Shown: positions 1 to 9,474 of the stretch, in pieces
Numbering within the stretch: the first letter of the stretch is position 1
How the letters are laid out: each line of letters begins with the position of its first letter
From: Pseudomonas sp. HN11
Lineage (GTDB): Bacteria; Pseudomonadota; Gammaproteobacteria; Pseudomonadales; Pseudomonadaceae
Direction of reading: 5' to 3'
Length of the DNA: 64,000 bases
Assembly (NCBI RefSeq): GCF_021390155.1
Contig: NZ_CP089985.1
Span: forward strand, 1,747,001-1,811,000
Made by a program: the position numbers and the translations under genes
The notes under the pieces: generated by a model
Told to the model about the DNA's origin: nothing
Seen by the model: the letters and a program-made list of their open reading frames with translations, nothing else
Database searches by the model: none

Positions 1-476
1 ATATGCTCCTCGACCTTGGGCAGGGCAGGGTGGTCGCCATAAGTTGAGCTCGATGCGGCATATACGAAACGCTTTACCTTGGCGTCTCGGCTTGCTACCA
101 GCATGTTCAGGAACCCGTCAACGTTGGTGCCATTGGTTCGAATGGGGTCTTCAAGTGAGCGAGGCACGCTGCCTAATGCCGCTTGGTGAAGGACGAAGTC
201 GGCACCGTGTTCCAGGGCTTGCTGGCAGTCTTCCAGCTTGCGTATATCGCCTTCTACAAACGTAAATCTCGCCCATGCAGAGTCGGAAACCGCGCCTTGA
301 ACCAAATCGAGATTACGTTGATGGCCCGTTTCGAAGTTGTCCAGGCCGATTACGCGCTGATTCAGTTTGAGGAGGGTTTCCAGCAAGTTTGAGCCGATGA
401 AGCCCGCGACGCCGGTGATAAGCCAACTGCGTGGCGAAGCTGCCAATTCCTGGCGCAGTGTCTCGTATGCATTCAT
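1..476 (-). CDS. wbpP: UDP-GlcNAc C4-epimerase (WbpP/TviC type), 3' end outside window
   Basis: An NAD-dependent SDR epimerase, expected to interconvert UDP-GlcNAc and UDP-GalNAc in the cytoplasm for O-antigen synthesis. The frame is open from an ATG at 476 to the window edge, so the C-terminal half is missing. GGAGA lies about five bases before the ATG. Visible motifs are the Rossmann fingerprint GVAGFIGSN (about residues 24-32), an [10 protein letters not shown] segment after strand 2 and the SSSTYGD region that carries the active-site Ser/Thr. It starts 11 bp after the dehydrogenase stop codon, so the two are probably co-transcribed. The pairing matches WbpO-WbpP and TviB-TviC, which together make UDP-GalNAcA. 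A UDP-glucose epimerase cannot be fully excluded from the partial sequence. Confidence 0.85.
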   Translation of the reverse strand, partial: MNAYETLRQELAASPRSWLITGVAGFIGSNLLETLLKLNQRVIGLDNFETGHQRNLDLVQGAVSDSAWARFTFVEGDIRKLEDCQQALEHGADFVLHQAALGSVPRSLEDPIRTNGTNVDGFLNMLVASRDAKVKRFVYAASSSTYGDHPALPKVEEH

Positions 477-487
477 GTCATTCTCCA

Positions 488-1771
488 TTACAGGCGCCAG
501 AAGCGTGCACCGGCGCTCTCCAGGGCGGGGCCGTCGCAAACGCCTTTCACATCAATGACGACAGGCGCGTTGTGCATCAGCTTCAAGTAGTCTTCAGATG
601 CCCATTTGGCATATGCGTCATGCGCAACAGCAACCACGACGGCCGCGGCTGGCTTGAGTTCGTTGAGGGGAAGCAGCGTGACACCATATTCATGCAGCGC
701 TTCTACTGAGTCGGCCTGAGGATCGAAGACTTGTACCTTGACGTCGAACTCTTCCAGTTCACGAATGATGTCGATGACCCGAGAGTTACGTAGATCAGGG
801 CAATTTTCTTTGAAGGTCAGGCCAAGTACTGTGACGACGGCGCCTGCAATTGGATGACCAGCATGAATCATCTGCTTGATGGCTTGTTGTGCAATAAAGG
901 CGCCCATACTATCGTTGATACGACGGCCCGCTAGAATAACTTGTGGAATGTAGCCAAGTTTTTCAGCCTTGTGCGTCAAGTAGTAAGGGTCGACGCCGAT
1001 GCAGTGACCGCCGACCAGGCCTGGCTTGAATTTCAGGAAGTTCCACTTGGTACCGGCGGCTTCCAGGACGTCCAGAGTATCGATACCCATGCGGTCGAAA
1101 ATCAATGCCAGCTCGTTCATCAGTGCGATATTAAGGTCGCGCTGAGTGTTTTCGATCACTTTGGCTGCTTCGGCCACTTTGATAGAGGCCGCTTTGTAAA
1201 CGCCGGCGGTCACTACAGAGCTGTATACGTCAGCGACAATTTCGAGGGTGGCAGCGTCTTGTCCGGATACCACTTTTTTAATCTTGGTGAATGTGTGCTC
1301 TTTATCGCCCGGATTGATTCGTTCTGGGCTGTAGCCCACGGTGAAATCGGTACCGCACTTCAAGCCTGATATGCGCTCAAGAATTGGCACGCAGATATCT
1401 TCGGTCACACCTGGGTAGACGGTAGATTCATAGACGACGATGTCACCCTGCTTAAGTGCTTTGCCTACGCTTTCCGAGGCTTTCACTACCGGCGTCAAGT
1501 CCGGCTGATGAGCGTCGTCTATCGGTGTGGGTACGGCAACGATATGGAAATCCGCTTTGGCGAGAACACCTGGCTTGCTGGTGAATTCGATTTGCGCCTC
1601 ACCCAATTCGTTGTGGCTCACTTCATTGGTACGATCATTTCCGGCGCGAAGCTCTTCCAGCCGACTTTCGTTGATATCGAAACCGATTACCGGGCCGTGT
1701 TTGCCGAACGCTACGGCCACAGGCAGGCCTACATAGCCCAGTCCGACCACTGATACCTTTCTCGGATACAT
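488..1771 (-). CDS. tviB: UDP-N-acetylhexosamine 6-dehydrogenase (TviB/WbpO family)
   Basis: A 427-aa nucleotide-sugar dehydrogenase that oxidises C6 of a UDP-N-acetylhexosamine in two NAD+ steps to the uronic acid. The N-terminal Rossmann motif [10 protein letters not shown] is at about residues 11-20. The catalytic cysteine lies in [14 protein letters not shown] (about residues 254-267), and a C-terminal UDP-binding domain contains [14 protein letters not shown]. Length is normal for the family. The downstream C4-epimerase suggests the product is UDP-GalNAcA rather than UDP-GlcNAcA; this is inference from the WbpO/WbpP and TviB/TviC pairings. It sits in the leftward O-antigen operon, 30 bp after the amidotransferase gene. 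Confidence 0.9.
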   Translation of the reverse strand: MYPRKVSVVGLGYVGLPVAVAFGKHGPVIGFDINESRLEELRAGNDRTNEVSHNELGEAQIEFTSKPGVLAKADFHIVAVPTPIDDAHQPDLTPVVKASESVGKALKQGDIVVYESTVYPGVTEDICVPILERISGLKCGTDFTVGYSPERINPGDKEHTFTKIKKVVSGQDAATLEIVADVYSSVVTAGVYKAASIKVAEAAKVIENTQRDLNIALMNELALIFDRMGIDTLDVLEAAGTKWNFLKFKPGLVGGHCIGVDPYYLTHKAEKLGYIPQVILAGRRINDSMGAFIAQQAIKQMIHAGHPIAGAVVTVLGLTFKENCPDLRNSRVIDIIRELEEFDVKVQVFDPQADSVEALHEYGVTLLPLNELKPAAAVVVAVAHDAYAKWASEDYLKLMHNAPVVIDVKGVCDGPALESAGARFWRL

Positions 1772-1801
1772 GGGGTTTCCTTTAATAGATGAAATCTGTT
1801 T

Positions 1802-3748
1802 TCAGATAGCTCGTTTTTGATCGAGCCACGCCTGGAACATGAGCACCGGCCACAGCTGGTGCTGGTAGTTTCCTTGGCCTCGTAAGTGTTTTTCCCACAC
1901 GGCTTGGATCATTCCCGGTACAAAATAGCCTTCACTGGCCAGCCTTTGCGGATCCAGCAAAGCGTCAGCCCATTCGCGCAAGGGGCCTCGAAGCCATTCG
2001 TGCAGTGGAATACCAAAGCCCATTTTCGGACGTTCAATCATTTCTCGCGGCACATAGCGATAAAGTAACTGGCGCAATATCCATTTGGTGCTGCCATTAC
2101 GGATTTTCAGTGACAGCGGCAGCGACGAAGCAAATTCGACGATCCGATGATCCAGAAAGGGCACGCGCGTTTCCAGACTTACCGCCATCGCGGCTCGGTC
2201 CACCTTGGTAAGAATGTCATCTGGCAGATAAGTCATCGTGTCCTGGCGCATCATCCAGGATGCAAAGTCGCTGTCTCCGACAGGCGCCGGGCCGCGAAGC
2301 TGGGAGGCGCCTATCACGGCTTCAGATGCATTTTGCCATTGCGATACGACTCGGTCATACATTTGGCTGGGCGAGTCATGCCGCATGACACTGGCCAGCT
2401 TGTGAAGCTTGTCTCCGGGTAGCCTTACACGCAGGCGGGCCGGAGTGAATGGGCTTAATGCGGTGGCAATGGAGTTCCAGCGATCCGGAGAAGTGGACTC
2501 TATCATTCGGGCTGCCAGCCTGCGTGCGGGGCCCGGGACGCGGCCCAGTTTTTTCCACACGCCAGGTAAGTATTGGTAGCGATTGTACCCGCCGAACAAT
2601 TCGTCGCCCGCATCGCCGGACAGGCTGACCGTGACATGGTTGCGTGCCAATTGAGAAACCAGGTAAGTCGGAATCTGCGACGAATCGGCAAAAGGTTCGC
2701 TGTAAATCTCAGGCAGCTTTGATATGACGGCCAGTGCGTCTGCTCCGGACACGTAGAGTTCAGTGTGGTCGGTGCCCAGGTGGCGAGCGACTGCTTTCGC
2801 GTGCTCAGCTTCGTTGTATCCCGGGTTATCGAAACCGATCGTGTAGGTCTTGATCTGCTGGGAGGACAGCGACTGCATCAGGCTGACAATCAGGGTTGAA
2901 TCGATGCCGCCAGACAAGAACGCCCCCAGCGGGACATCGGCAACCATCTGGTCACGTATTGTTGCACCCATCAATTCTTGAAGTTGGTCCACTGCTTCTG
3001 TATCGGAAAGAGAAAAACCGCCTTGGGTTTGCGCGCTCGGGAGTTCCCAATAGGCTTGTGGTGTGCCGACGTTGCCATTTTCAAGGTCAATTGACTTGAG
3101 CTCCAGGTAAGTCCCGGCGGGTAGTTTGAAAATCCCTTCGTAAATGGAGTGTGGTGCAGGCACATATGCATATTTAAGGAGTAGCGCGAGGCTGTCGCGT
3201 GAAACAACCGCGCTAAAGTTCGGATGCGCTTCAAGCGCCTGTAGTTCCGAGCCGAAGAGCAGCGCGCCTTGGCTCAGCCCGTAATAGAGAGGTTTTTCAC
3301 CGATGCGATCGCGCGCCAGTGTGAGGGTTTCTTGGGTCTGGTCCCATACTGCTATCGAGAACATGCCAACCAGTTTGCGCAGGGAGGCCTGAATGCCCCA
3401 TTGCTCGAATGCCGCCAATATGACTTCGGTGTCTGAGTGGCCACGCCAAGACACAGGTGTCGAGCGTGCGGTATCAATTTCTCGACGCAGTGCCTCGAAG
3501 TTGTAGATCTCACCGTTGAAAATAATAACGTAGCGCCCTTGTGGCGACTCCATTGGCTGATGCCCGGCCGATGTGGGGTCGACAATCGCAAGGCGGCGAT
3601 GCCCCAAGAACAAGCCGGCGTTATTGTCCCAAGCTCCGGCGTCATCGGGGCCGCGGCGAAGAATGGCGTTGGTCATGCGGGTCAGGGCTGATGAGCCGTC
3701 ATACCTGCCTTGGCTATTAGGGTGCCAGAACCCTGCGATACCGCACAT
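1802..3748 (-). CDS. asnB: Asparagine synthetase-type amidotransferase of the O-antigen locus
   Basis: A 648-aa glutamine-hydrolysing amidotransferase. It begins MCGIAGFW, which gives the processed N-terminal Cys nucleophile of class II glutaminases (about residues 2-200). The synthetase domain carries the ATP-pyrophosphatase loop LSGGIDSTL (about 276-284) and SLSGDAGDELFGGYNRY. Length fits the AsnB family. Inside O-antigen loci such proteins (WbpS in P. aeruginosa O6) are thought to convert hexuronic acids such as GalNAcA to the uronamide, and the neighbouring UDP-GalNAcA genes make that role likelier here than free asparagine synthesis. That assignment is inference. It is 18 bp downstream of the polymerase/ligase-like gene, in the same operon. 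Confidence 0.87.
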   Translation of the reverse strand: MCGIAGFWHPNSQGRYDGSSALTRMTNAILRRGPDDAGAWDNNAGLFLGHRRLAIVDPTSAGHQPMESPQGRYVIIFNGEIYNFEALRREIDTARSTPVSWRGHSDTEVILAAFEQWGIQASLRKLVGMFSIAVWDQTQETLTLARDRIGEKPLYYGLSQGALLFGSELQALEAHPNFSAVVSRDSLALLLKYAYVPAPHSIYEGIFKLPAGTYLELKSIDLENGNVGTPQAYWELPSAQTQGGFSLSDTEAVDQLQELMGATIRDQMVADVPLGAFLSGGIDSTLIVSLMQSLSSQQIKTYTIGFDNPGYNEAEHAKAVARHLGTDHTELYVSGADALAVISKLPEIYSEPFADSSQIPTYLVSQLARNHVTVSLSGDAGDELFGGYNRYQYLPGVWKKLGRVPGPARRLAARMIESTSPDRWNSIATALSPFTPARLRVRLPGDKLHKLASVMRHDSPSQMYDRVVSQWQNASEAVIGASQLRGPAPVGDSDFASWMMRQDTMTYLPDDILTKVDRAAMAVSLETRVPFLDHRIVEFASSLPLSLKIRNGSTKWILRQLLYRYVPREMIERPKMGFGIPLHEWLRGPLREWADALLDPQRLASEGYFVPGMIQAVWEKHLRGQGNYQHQLWPVLMFQAWLDQKRAI

Positions 3749-3766
3749 GGAGCAATCTCGTTGTAA

Positions 3767-4996
3767 TCAAATGGGTTGATTTTTCTCGCGCAGCGTCGTG
3801 AAGCAGCCGTTCTTGACAGCCATCGCGCAAATGATCATGTAGAGGCTGAATGTCGGTTGCCGGAGCATGAAGTGGGCCCCCGAAAAAATCATTAAAACAA
3901 TCAGTATGACGAGCGAGTAAGGATCCCTGGCTTGGTACGCCCTGATAATCAGCCACAGGTACAGCGCGCCGAACAGCAGTGCACCCACAAGTCCGGTCTG
4001 GGTCAGTATGTCGAGAGCCAGGTTGTGTGCCTCTTGCTTGACTTGCGAGTCATCCAGATAAGAGTAAGCACCTGGGCCGTTCCCTATAATGGGTGATTCG
4101 AGCCAAGCGACTGTGGCATTGCTGCGTAAGGTCTTGCGTACATCGGCCTTGTTTTTGTCAAAGCCGACACCCAATACGGAGTCCGACTTCGCGGTGCCCG
4201 ACAAGTATTCCCGGCCGGGTCCATCGGCCATGAATTTGAATGTACCGAATGCCAGGAAAAAAGCTGCAACCAGCGCTGCGAACATCTTCCACTTGAAGGG
4301 TTTCTGCCAGGCGTAAGCGATGAGTGTGAGGGTAAGCAAGCCCACGCACCAGGAGATTAACAGTGCGTCGCTGCGTACGCTTATTCCAAAGAGAAAAATG
4401 ACCCACAGAAGCAGGAAGTTACCAAGCAGGCTTGCGCCTCTCCAGTCAGCCTCACGGTTGATCGCCATGAGCCAGATAGGAAGCGGCAGCAGAAACATTG
4501 CGAGTTGATTGGGGTTTACGGACCATCCGGAAAGACGTGGTACGGAGTAGAAGACGATCTCGAGGGTTTCTGCGAGGTTGCCAGCTTGAGTTACAAAACA
4601 AAAGAACGGAAAAGCGAGTAATGCGATCGGTACTATGATCAGGGCCTTGATGAACCGGTTGAGGTCCGACTGCGAAGCTTGTCCGATACAGGCCAGCGCA
4701 ACGAGTGAGCAGCAAGCCGCATACACATACGCGATGGCTGTATGGATAGAGCTACCGCCTTTAAGGGGGCTAATCCATGCCGCTAACCCAGCGATCAGGA
4801 TGAAGGCAATCCAGAAGAGCATAATTGGGTGCGTGAGATACTGCAGTGCTTGTCTGTAACGCAGCGCCCACAAAAATAACAGCGCTACGGCGATCTCGCC
4901 AACGCCAAAGGGTAGGTTTGCGAAGCGCAGCGCCGTAGCCACAGAGGCAAAGACTATAAGTGCTGCGCCGACGGATATGAGATTCAACTTGAGCAT
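3767..4996 (-). CDS. O-antigen polymerase/ligase family membrane protein (Wzy or WaaL type)
   Basis: A 409-aa inner-membrane protein with around ten to twelve hydrophobic segments and one larger polar loop (about residues 255-320). That loop and the next segment hold the Wzy_C/WaaL pattern: an Arg-rich stretch, SPIIGNGPGAYSY, then EAHNLALDILTQTGLVG. This family either polymerises O-units on undecaprenyl pyrophosphate in the periplasm (Wzy) or ligates the glycan to lipid A-core (WaaL). Its place directly after the flippase gene (2 bp gap) favours a locus-specific Wzy, but sequence alone does not separate the two. It is translationally close to, and probably coupled with, the upstream flippase gene. 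Confidence 0.8.
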   Translation of the reverse strand: MLKLNLISVGAALIVFASVATALRFANLPFGVGEIAVALLFLWALRYRQALQYLTHPIMLFWIAFILIAGLAAWISPLKGGSSIHTAIAYVYAACCSLVALACIGQASQSDLNRFIKALIIVPIALLAFPFFCFVTQAGNLAETLEIVFYSVPRLSGWSVNPNQLAMFLLPLPIWLMAINREADWRGASLLGNFLLLWVIFLFGISVRSDALLISWCVGLLTLTLIAYAWQKPFKWKMFAALVAAFFLAFGTFKFMADGPGREYLSGTAKSDSVLGVGFDKNKADVRKTLRSNATVAWLESPIIGNGPGAYSYLDDSQVKQEAHNLALDILTQTGLVGALLFGALYLWLIIRAYQARDPYSLVILIVLMIFSGAHFMLRQPTFSLYMIICAMAVKNGCFTTLREKNQPI

Positions 4997-4998
4997 TT

Positions 4999-6414
4999 TT
5001 ACTGCCTCGGGTCACGCAAACGCCTTGCCAAAAAAGCGAGGCTGCTCATGAAAATAGCCAGTAGGACTAGTGAGGTGGTTACGCCTGCCATGCTATCGGT
5101 GGAGGTGGTGATTAAAACTGCCGCGCCTACTCCTGACCATGGCAATAATCCGATAAGTGATTTTCGAAGTGGGGACGACAATAGTATCCCGTTGCGAATG
5201 TCGACAAAAAACACGGCTAGCAGTTGAGATGTGAACCATGCCCACCCTATTTCTCTCGCGTTATTTGTATCAAGCGCGAGCAGTGTAGCGGCACCAGCGC
5301 CTAGCGAAACCAGGTTAATGAGTAATGCCGTGCCTGCATCCTTCTGTGCTTGTAGAAACTCATAACCGAGCCGGACATGGCCGGACATGCAAATTCCGGC
5401 AAGCAGCCCTGCAGCAAACGGTGCAGTCGCATTCAAGGCCGGTAACCACTGGCTCAGCAGCGGGTAGAGGGCAAGCCCGGCGGCCGTGAGGGCACCGTAA
5501 ATCAGTGCACTTGTCAGGTTCAGGCTGGAAATCTTTTTGCTGAGCCATGCTCTTTTTTCGTTATCGGCCAGCCATTCGCAAATTTTCGGGTATACCAACA
5601 CGGGATAGAGTGTGGCAACGAACCAGATCTTGTTCAGTACATCGTAAACGGACCTGTACTTGCCCAGCGTTTCGGCTCCATAGGCGTGGCTGATATAGAT
5701 AGAAATGAACTCGGTCGCGAGCACCTGCAAAAGCGCCACTCCGATGATGGGTGCTGCGTGACGATAAAGCATAGCCACAAGGGGCCATTCGACTGGCGTG
5801 CGTTGCTCCGACATTTGATTGCGCCAGAACAACCATAGGATCAAGTAGTCAGGCATTTTCCTCAAAACAACGGCGGCAAGCACCCATTCGATCTGTTGGG
5901 TGGTTGCAGCGACAGCAGCTACTGTGACAAAGCGACTCAGTTGGATGCACAGTTGGTATTGTGCGTAAGCAAAATGCCGGGCTTGCAACACATTCAGCAT
6001 TTGGAAGTACTGGCCAGGCAGGGCAAGTACGTATTCAGCGACTGCCGCGACACCAATCCAGTACGCTAAGTTGAGGTGATCGGTCTGCAGCGGAAACAGG
6101 ATGGAGGTGCCCTTGGCTATCAAAGGTAGTGCCAGCAATAGTAGGGCACCTGCCGCAATATAGCCGACCCTGCAAGCGCTGACGAACTGGGCACGTTGAT
6201 CTTGCCCGCCAGAATAGATAGCGGCAACAGCGGATTTAGAGAGTGCTGAATCTAGAAACAGCAGTGTGCTGGAGAGGATGATGTAAACCGAATAAAAACC
6301 GTAGCCTTGAAAGCCAATATAATGAACAAGGATCGGAATGATCAGGATATTAAGTAAAAAGTTCAGGCCATTGGCTGAGTACAGTGCGAGGGATTTCTTT
6401 AGCAAGCTATTCAA
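4999..6414 (-). CDS. O-antigen flippase-like polysaccharide biosynthesis protein (Wzx/RfbX family)
   Basis: A polytopic membrane protein of 471 aa with about twelve to fourteen hydrophobic helices and no large soluble domain. It resembles the MATE-like flippases that move undecaprenyl-linked O-units across the inner membrane. The frame is open back to an ATG at 6465, but a TTG at 6414 is the better start: AGGGGG lies six bases before it, and the protein then begins LNSLLKKSLALYSANG, matching the amphipathic start followed by TM1 typical of the family. It is the first gene of the leftward operon (flippase, polymerase, amidotransferase, dehydrogenase, epimerase). Substrate specificity cannot be read from the sequence. 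Confidence 0.82.
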   Translation of the reverse strand: MNSLLKKSLALYSANGLNFLLNILIIPILVHYIGFQGYGFYSVYIILSSTLLFLDSALSKSAVAAIYSGGQDQRAQFVSACRVGYIAAGALLLLALPLIAKGTSILFPLQTDHLNLAYWIGVAAVAEYVLALPGQYFQMLNVLQARHFAYAQYQLCIQLSRFVTVAAVAATTQQIEWVLAAVVLRKMPDYLILWLFWRNQMSEQRTPVEWPLVAMLYRHAAPIIGVALLQVLATEFISIYISHAYGAETLGKYRSVYDVLNKIWFVATLYPVLVYPKICEWLADNEKRAWLSKKISSLNLTSALIYGALTAAGLALYPLLSQWLPALNATAPFAAGLLAGICMSGHVRLGYEFLQAQKDAGTALLINLVSLGAGAATLLALDTNNAREIGWAWFTSQLLAVFFVDIRNGILLSSPLRKSLIGLLPWSGVGAAVLITTSTDSMAGVTTSLVLLAIFMSSLAFLARRLRDPRQ

Positions 6415-7083
6415 TTCGGACCCCCTGTACCGTATACGGAATGTTCTCAACGTACCGGTTTGCATAGGGCAATGGTCTGGATCGAGAAGCGTGTCTTGGT
6501 CTGTGGTGCACCGAAAAATCTTTTTCTCAGTTACCTGCCCGTACCGAATGCAGGCCTAGGCTACGGCGCACTTGGATGGACGTGCTGTTAAATCAGACTG
6601 ATCCGCAGAGGGGAGAATGATACTGGATGGAGCGTTTCTGGCAAGTAAAACGAGTTGATTGCATACTTACAGGCATAGTATGTATGTTTAGGAACTCCAT
6701 TCATTGCCTGGTTGGAAAAATTATGATTGTCAAGGTTTCGTCTCCTTTGTGAGTCTATTTTCAGATTCTTCTGTCTGAGCGGCGCCTGGAGGGGTGGTAT
6801 AACTACGTCCGTACTTGGCAAACGCTCTGCTTGAGGTCGCATTGGTAAAATGAAAATTTCGGGATCGAATCTAATTTTATCCTTGCAGGCCCCATGAGCT
6901 GGACTTTTTCTTCGGGATGATGTTGTCTTCCGGGGACTCTGTGCCTTTAGCACGCGGTGTCGCCGTCTACAGTCGTCAGTAGTTCATTAATGCGCAGGCC
7001 TTGATACCTAGCAGTCGTCCCTGGCGCAGGTCCCAAAGCGGCAATGAGTTCACGCGTTTTATAGTCAACATTTAGGTCAGCAA
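6415..7083. other. 669-bp divergent intergenic region of the O-antigen locus
   Basis: It separates the leftward flippase operon from the rightward sugar-transferase gene and should hold both promoters. It is more AT-rich than the neighbouring genes. A 121-codon leftward frame (6588-6953) is open here, but its product is basic and low in complexity, has no recognisable domain, and has no convincing ribosome-binding site, so I do not call it a gene. I saw no clear JUMPstart/ops element (GGCGGTAG core) and no repeat longer than a few bases. Confidence 0.5.
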
Positions 7084-7680
7084 ATGTTTAAACGATTCTT
7101 CGACATCATGGCTTCTTTGTGCGCTCTCATTCTCCTCGCCCCGGTCATTGCCGTAGTCGCTTGGAACATTCGGAAAAAACTTGGCTCGCCGGTTCTGTTT
7201 AGACAAATCCGCCCGGGCCTGGCCGGCAAGCCTTTTGAGATGATCAAATTTCGAACGATGCGTGACGCGCTCGATGGTGAGGGGAATCCTTTGGCTGACT
7301 CGGAGCGAATGACAGCGTTCGGCAGCTTCCTTCGGGCGAGCAGCCTGGATGAGCTTCCGGAGCTATGGAATGTGCTTAAGGGGGATATGAGTCTGGTAGG
7401 GCCGCGGCCATTACTGATGGAATATCTCCCACTTTACAGCGCAGAACAAAACCGTCGCCATCATACTCGCCCAGGGGTGACTGGCTGGGCGCAGGTTAAT
7501 GGGCGAAATGCGCTCAGTTGGGATGAGAAATTCAAGCTGGACGTCTGGTATGTCGACAACCGTTCTTTTCGTCTGGACCTGAAGATTATTCTCATGACGA
7601 TAAAGAAAGTGGTCGTCAAAGAGGGCATCAGCGCGGAGGGGGAGGCCACAATGTCTAAATTTACCGGAAATAACAGCTGA
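7084..7680 (+). CDS. pglC: PglC-type bacterial sugar transferase (phosphoglycosyl transferase)
   Basis: A 198-aa monotopic phosphoglycosyl transferase that moves a sugar-1-phosphate from UDP-sugar onto undecaprenyl phosphate at the inner membrane. The N-terminal MFKRFFDIMASLCALILLAP is the re-entrant membrane helix. The KFRTM motif (about residues 58-62) and the catalytic Asp-Glu pair in SSLDELPELWN (about 96-106) are present, then MSLVGPRPLL and TRPGVTGWAQVNGRN. Its length matches minimal PglC enzymes rather than the larger WcaJ/WbaP. With the PglE-like gene and WbpM nearby, the donor may be a UDP-4-amino-trideoxyhexose derivative. A second, unrelated initiating enzyme (WbpL type) is encoded 1.8 kb downstream. 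Confidence 0.88.
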   Translation: MFKRFFDIMASLCALILLAPVIAVVAWNIRKKLGSPVLFRQIRPGLAGKPFEMIKFRTMRDALDGEGNPLADSERMTAFGSFLRASSLDELPELWNVLKGDMSLVGPRPLLMEYLPLYSAEQNRRHHTRPGVTGWAQVNGRNALSWDEKFKLDVWYVDNRSFRLDLKIILMTIKKVVVKEGISAEGEATMSKFTGNNS

Positions 7681-7863
7681 GGAGAGCGTTATCAGCGGGT
7701 GTATTCACTGAAGAGATTGATTTCAGCACTGACTTCGGTCTCGTCGCGGGGTAGCTGCGATTAGCTGTATCTGTAGCGTGTTCGCAGGTGAGCTGCCGGG
7801 AAGCAGTGACATCTCTGCACACATTTATTTTTATAAAATTTTTAAACTGGTAGGGTCTGGACT
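7681..7863. other. 183-bp gap between pglC-like and pglE-like genes
   Basis: This is where a PglD-type acetyltransferase gene often lies in related clusters, but no coding frame of useful length is present. The right part is AT-rich (about 7820-7850). No clear hairpin terminator was seen. AGGG eight bases before the downstream GTG codon is the likely ribosome-binding site. Confidence 0.45.
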
Positions 7864-9042
7864 GTGTTGAACTCCCCTTTTTCTCCTTGGCCTTCTTTTT
7901 CCGAAGAAGAGGCCGACGCGGTACGCGACGTCATTTTGTCCAACAAAGTCAATTATTGGACCGGGCAAGAGTGTCGCGAATTCGAGAAAGAGTTTGCTGC
8001 CTGGATCGGCACTCAACACGCTATCGCGGTGGCGAACGGAACCGTAGCTCTGGACCTGGCTTTCAAGGCATTGAGGATCGGCGCGGGGGATGAAGTCATC
8101 GTGACTCCTCGCACGTTCCTTGCCTCGGTGTCCAGTATTATCAATGCCGGTGCTGTCCCCGTGTTTGCAGACGTAGACCCCGATTCGCAGAACATCTCAG
8201 CTCAAACGATTGCCGCAGTATTAACGCCGCGCACCCGAGCGATTGTCTGTGTCCATCTTGCAGGACTGGCCTGTGATATGGATCCAATCATGGCTTTGGC
8301 GCAGGAGCATGATCTCAAGGTGATCGAAGATTGTGCCCAGGCCCATGGTGCGCAGTACAAGGGCCGCTCGGTCGGTTCCATTGGTCATATAGGAGCATGG
8401 TCCTTTTGTCAGGACAAGATCATGACCACCGGGGGCGAAGGTGGAATGATAACGACCAATGACCGCAATTTGTGGTTGGATATGTGGGCCTATAAAGATC
8501 ATGGCAAAAGCTGGGAGGCCGTCTATGAACGCCAGCATGCCCCCGGTTTTCGCTGGGTGCACGATAGCTTCGGGACAAACTGGCGCATGTTGGAAGTCCA
8601 AGGCGTACTGGGCCGTATCCAATTACGGCGTATGCCGGGCTGGCATGAAGCTCGATTGAGCAATGCTCATAGAATCTGGTCTGCGGCTGAGCGGATCAGG
8701 GGGTTGAGAGTTCCAGGGATCACGCAGGCATACGTGCATGCGGCTTATAAATGCTACGTATTTGTCGAGCCTCAATTGCTCAAGCCCGATTGGACGCGTG
8801 ATCGTATTCTTAACGAGATTGTTGCTCGTGGAGTTCCTTGTTTTTCAGGTTCCTGTTCCGAGGTCTATCTGGAAAAGGCTTTCGATGGTACGCCATGGCG
8901 CCCTTCGGAGCGTCTGCCGATGGCAAAACAGTTGGGAGATACGAGTTTGATGTTCATGGTGCATCCGACGCTCACAGCCCAGGAGATCGACAAGACCTGC
9001 CACGTATTGACCGAAGTCATGCTTGAGGCACAAGGTGTTTGA
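7864..9042 (+). CDS. DegT/DnrJ/EryC1/StrS aminotransferase (PglE-like)
   Basis: A 392-aa PLP-dependent sugar aminotransferase of the DegT family. The expected pocket is visible: the N-terminal ANGTVALDLAFKAL region, VIEDCAQAHGAQYKGRSVG, and the PLP lysine in SFCQDKIMTTGGEGGM (about residue 182). Family members such as PglE aminate UDP-4-keto-6-deoxy-GlcNAc using glutamate. WbpM, encoded 1.5 kb downstream, would supply that 4-keto substrate. The start is a GTG with AGGG eight bases upstream; a TTG three bases later is possible. No acetyltransferase gene accompanies it here, so the fate of the 4-amino group is unknown. Confidence 0.86.
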   Translation: MLNSPFSPWPSFSEEEADAVRDVILSNKVNYWTGQECREFEKEFAAWIGTQHAIAVANGTVALDLAFKALRIGAGDEVIVTPRTFLASVSSIINAGAVPVFADVDPDSQNISAQTIAAVLTPRTRAIVCVHLAGLACDMDPIMALAQEHDLKVIEDCAQAHGAQYKGRSVGSIGHIGAWSFCQDKIMTTGGEGGMITTNDRNLWLDMWAYKDHGKSWEAVYERQHAPGFRWVHDSFGTNWRMLEVQGVLGRIQLRRMPGWHEARLSNAHRIWSAAERIRGLRVPGITQAYVHAAYKCYVFVEPQLLKPDWTRDRILNEIVARGVPCFSGSCSEVYLEKAFDGTPWRPSERLPMAKQLGDTSLMFMVHPTLTAQEIDKTCHVLTEVMLEAQGV

Positions 9043-9474
9043 TTTGTTGAAGACCGTGCGGGAGATCGCTGGTCAGTCCGTTTCTTGAATGGTCTGCCCG
9101 GCATGTATGTACTCTGGGGCTATGTAGTTTGCTGAGCCCCCTCAAAGCGGATCAACTCTTGGATAATACGAATTCCCCCGGCGTTTCATCTAAACCTGAG
9201 AGTAACTCAAGTGAATTCATATGGCCGCTACTGGTCAGTGCCATGAAAAATTTGCGTTTAATGCTCATTTTTTCTCGAAACGCCTGATGAAACACGAACT
9301 TCTGGATGGTGCAGTGGCTAAATATCTCTATGGTGGTTTTTTATTTCACCACCGTAATACCTTCTATAGGACATTCGGGGGAACTGGAGGTGATATTGGA
9401 GTGTCTTTCAACTATTGGTGAGTTGGCTCAATAACAAGCGATGGTAATACTTCTCTATTTTTATATGGAAACAG
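9043..9474. other. 432-bp region without a convincing gene
   Basis: It lies between the aminotransferase and the WbpL-type gene and is AT-richer than its flanks. A 66-codon rightward frame (9221-9421) is open, but its product resembles no family I know and its ATG lacks a Shine-Dalgarno sequence. Around 9331-9353 an inverted repeat (GGTGG, T-rich loop, CCACC) could form a weak hairpin. The region could be the scar of a lost biosynthetic gene or a promoter region for wbpL; the sequence does not decide. Confidence 0.4.

Noticed and set aside
1802..3748. Primary-metabolism asparagine synthetase
   Set aside because: Domain content cannot exclude it, but placement between the O-antigen polymerase and UDP-sugar dehydrogenase genes favours sugar amidation.
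6588..6953. 121-codon leftward frame in the O-antigen divergent gap
   Set aside because: Basic, low-complexity product, no ribosome site and no family resemblance.
6415..7083. JUMPstart/ops element
   Set aside because: No GGCGGTAG core was found on either strand of the gap by eye.
9221..9421. 66-codon frame before wbpL
   Set aside because: No Shine-Dalgarno, no homology I recognise and a short length; kept only as a note in the gap description.
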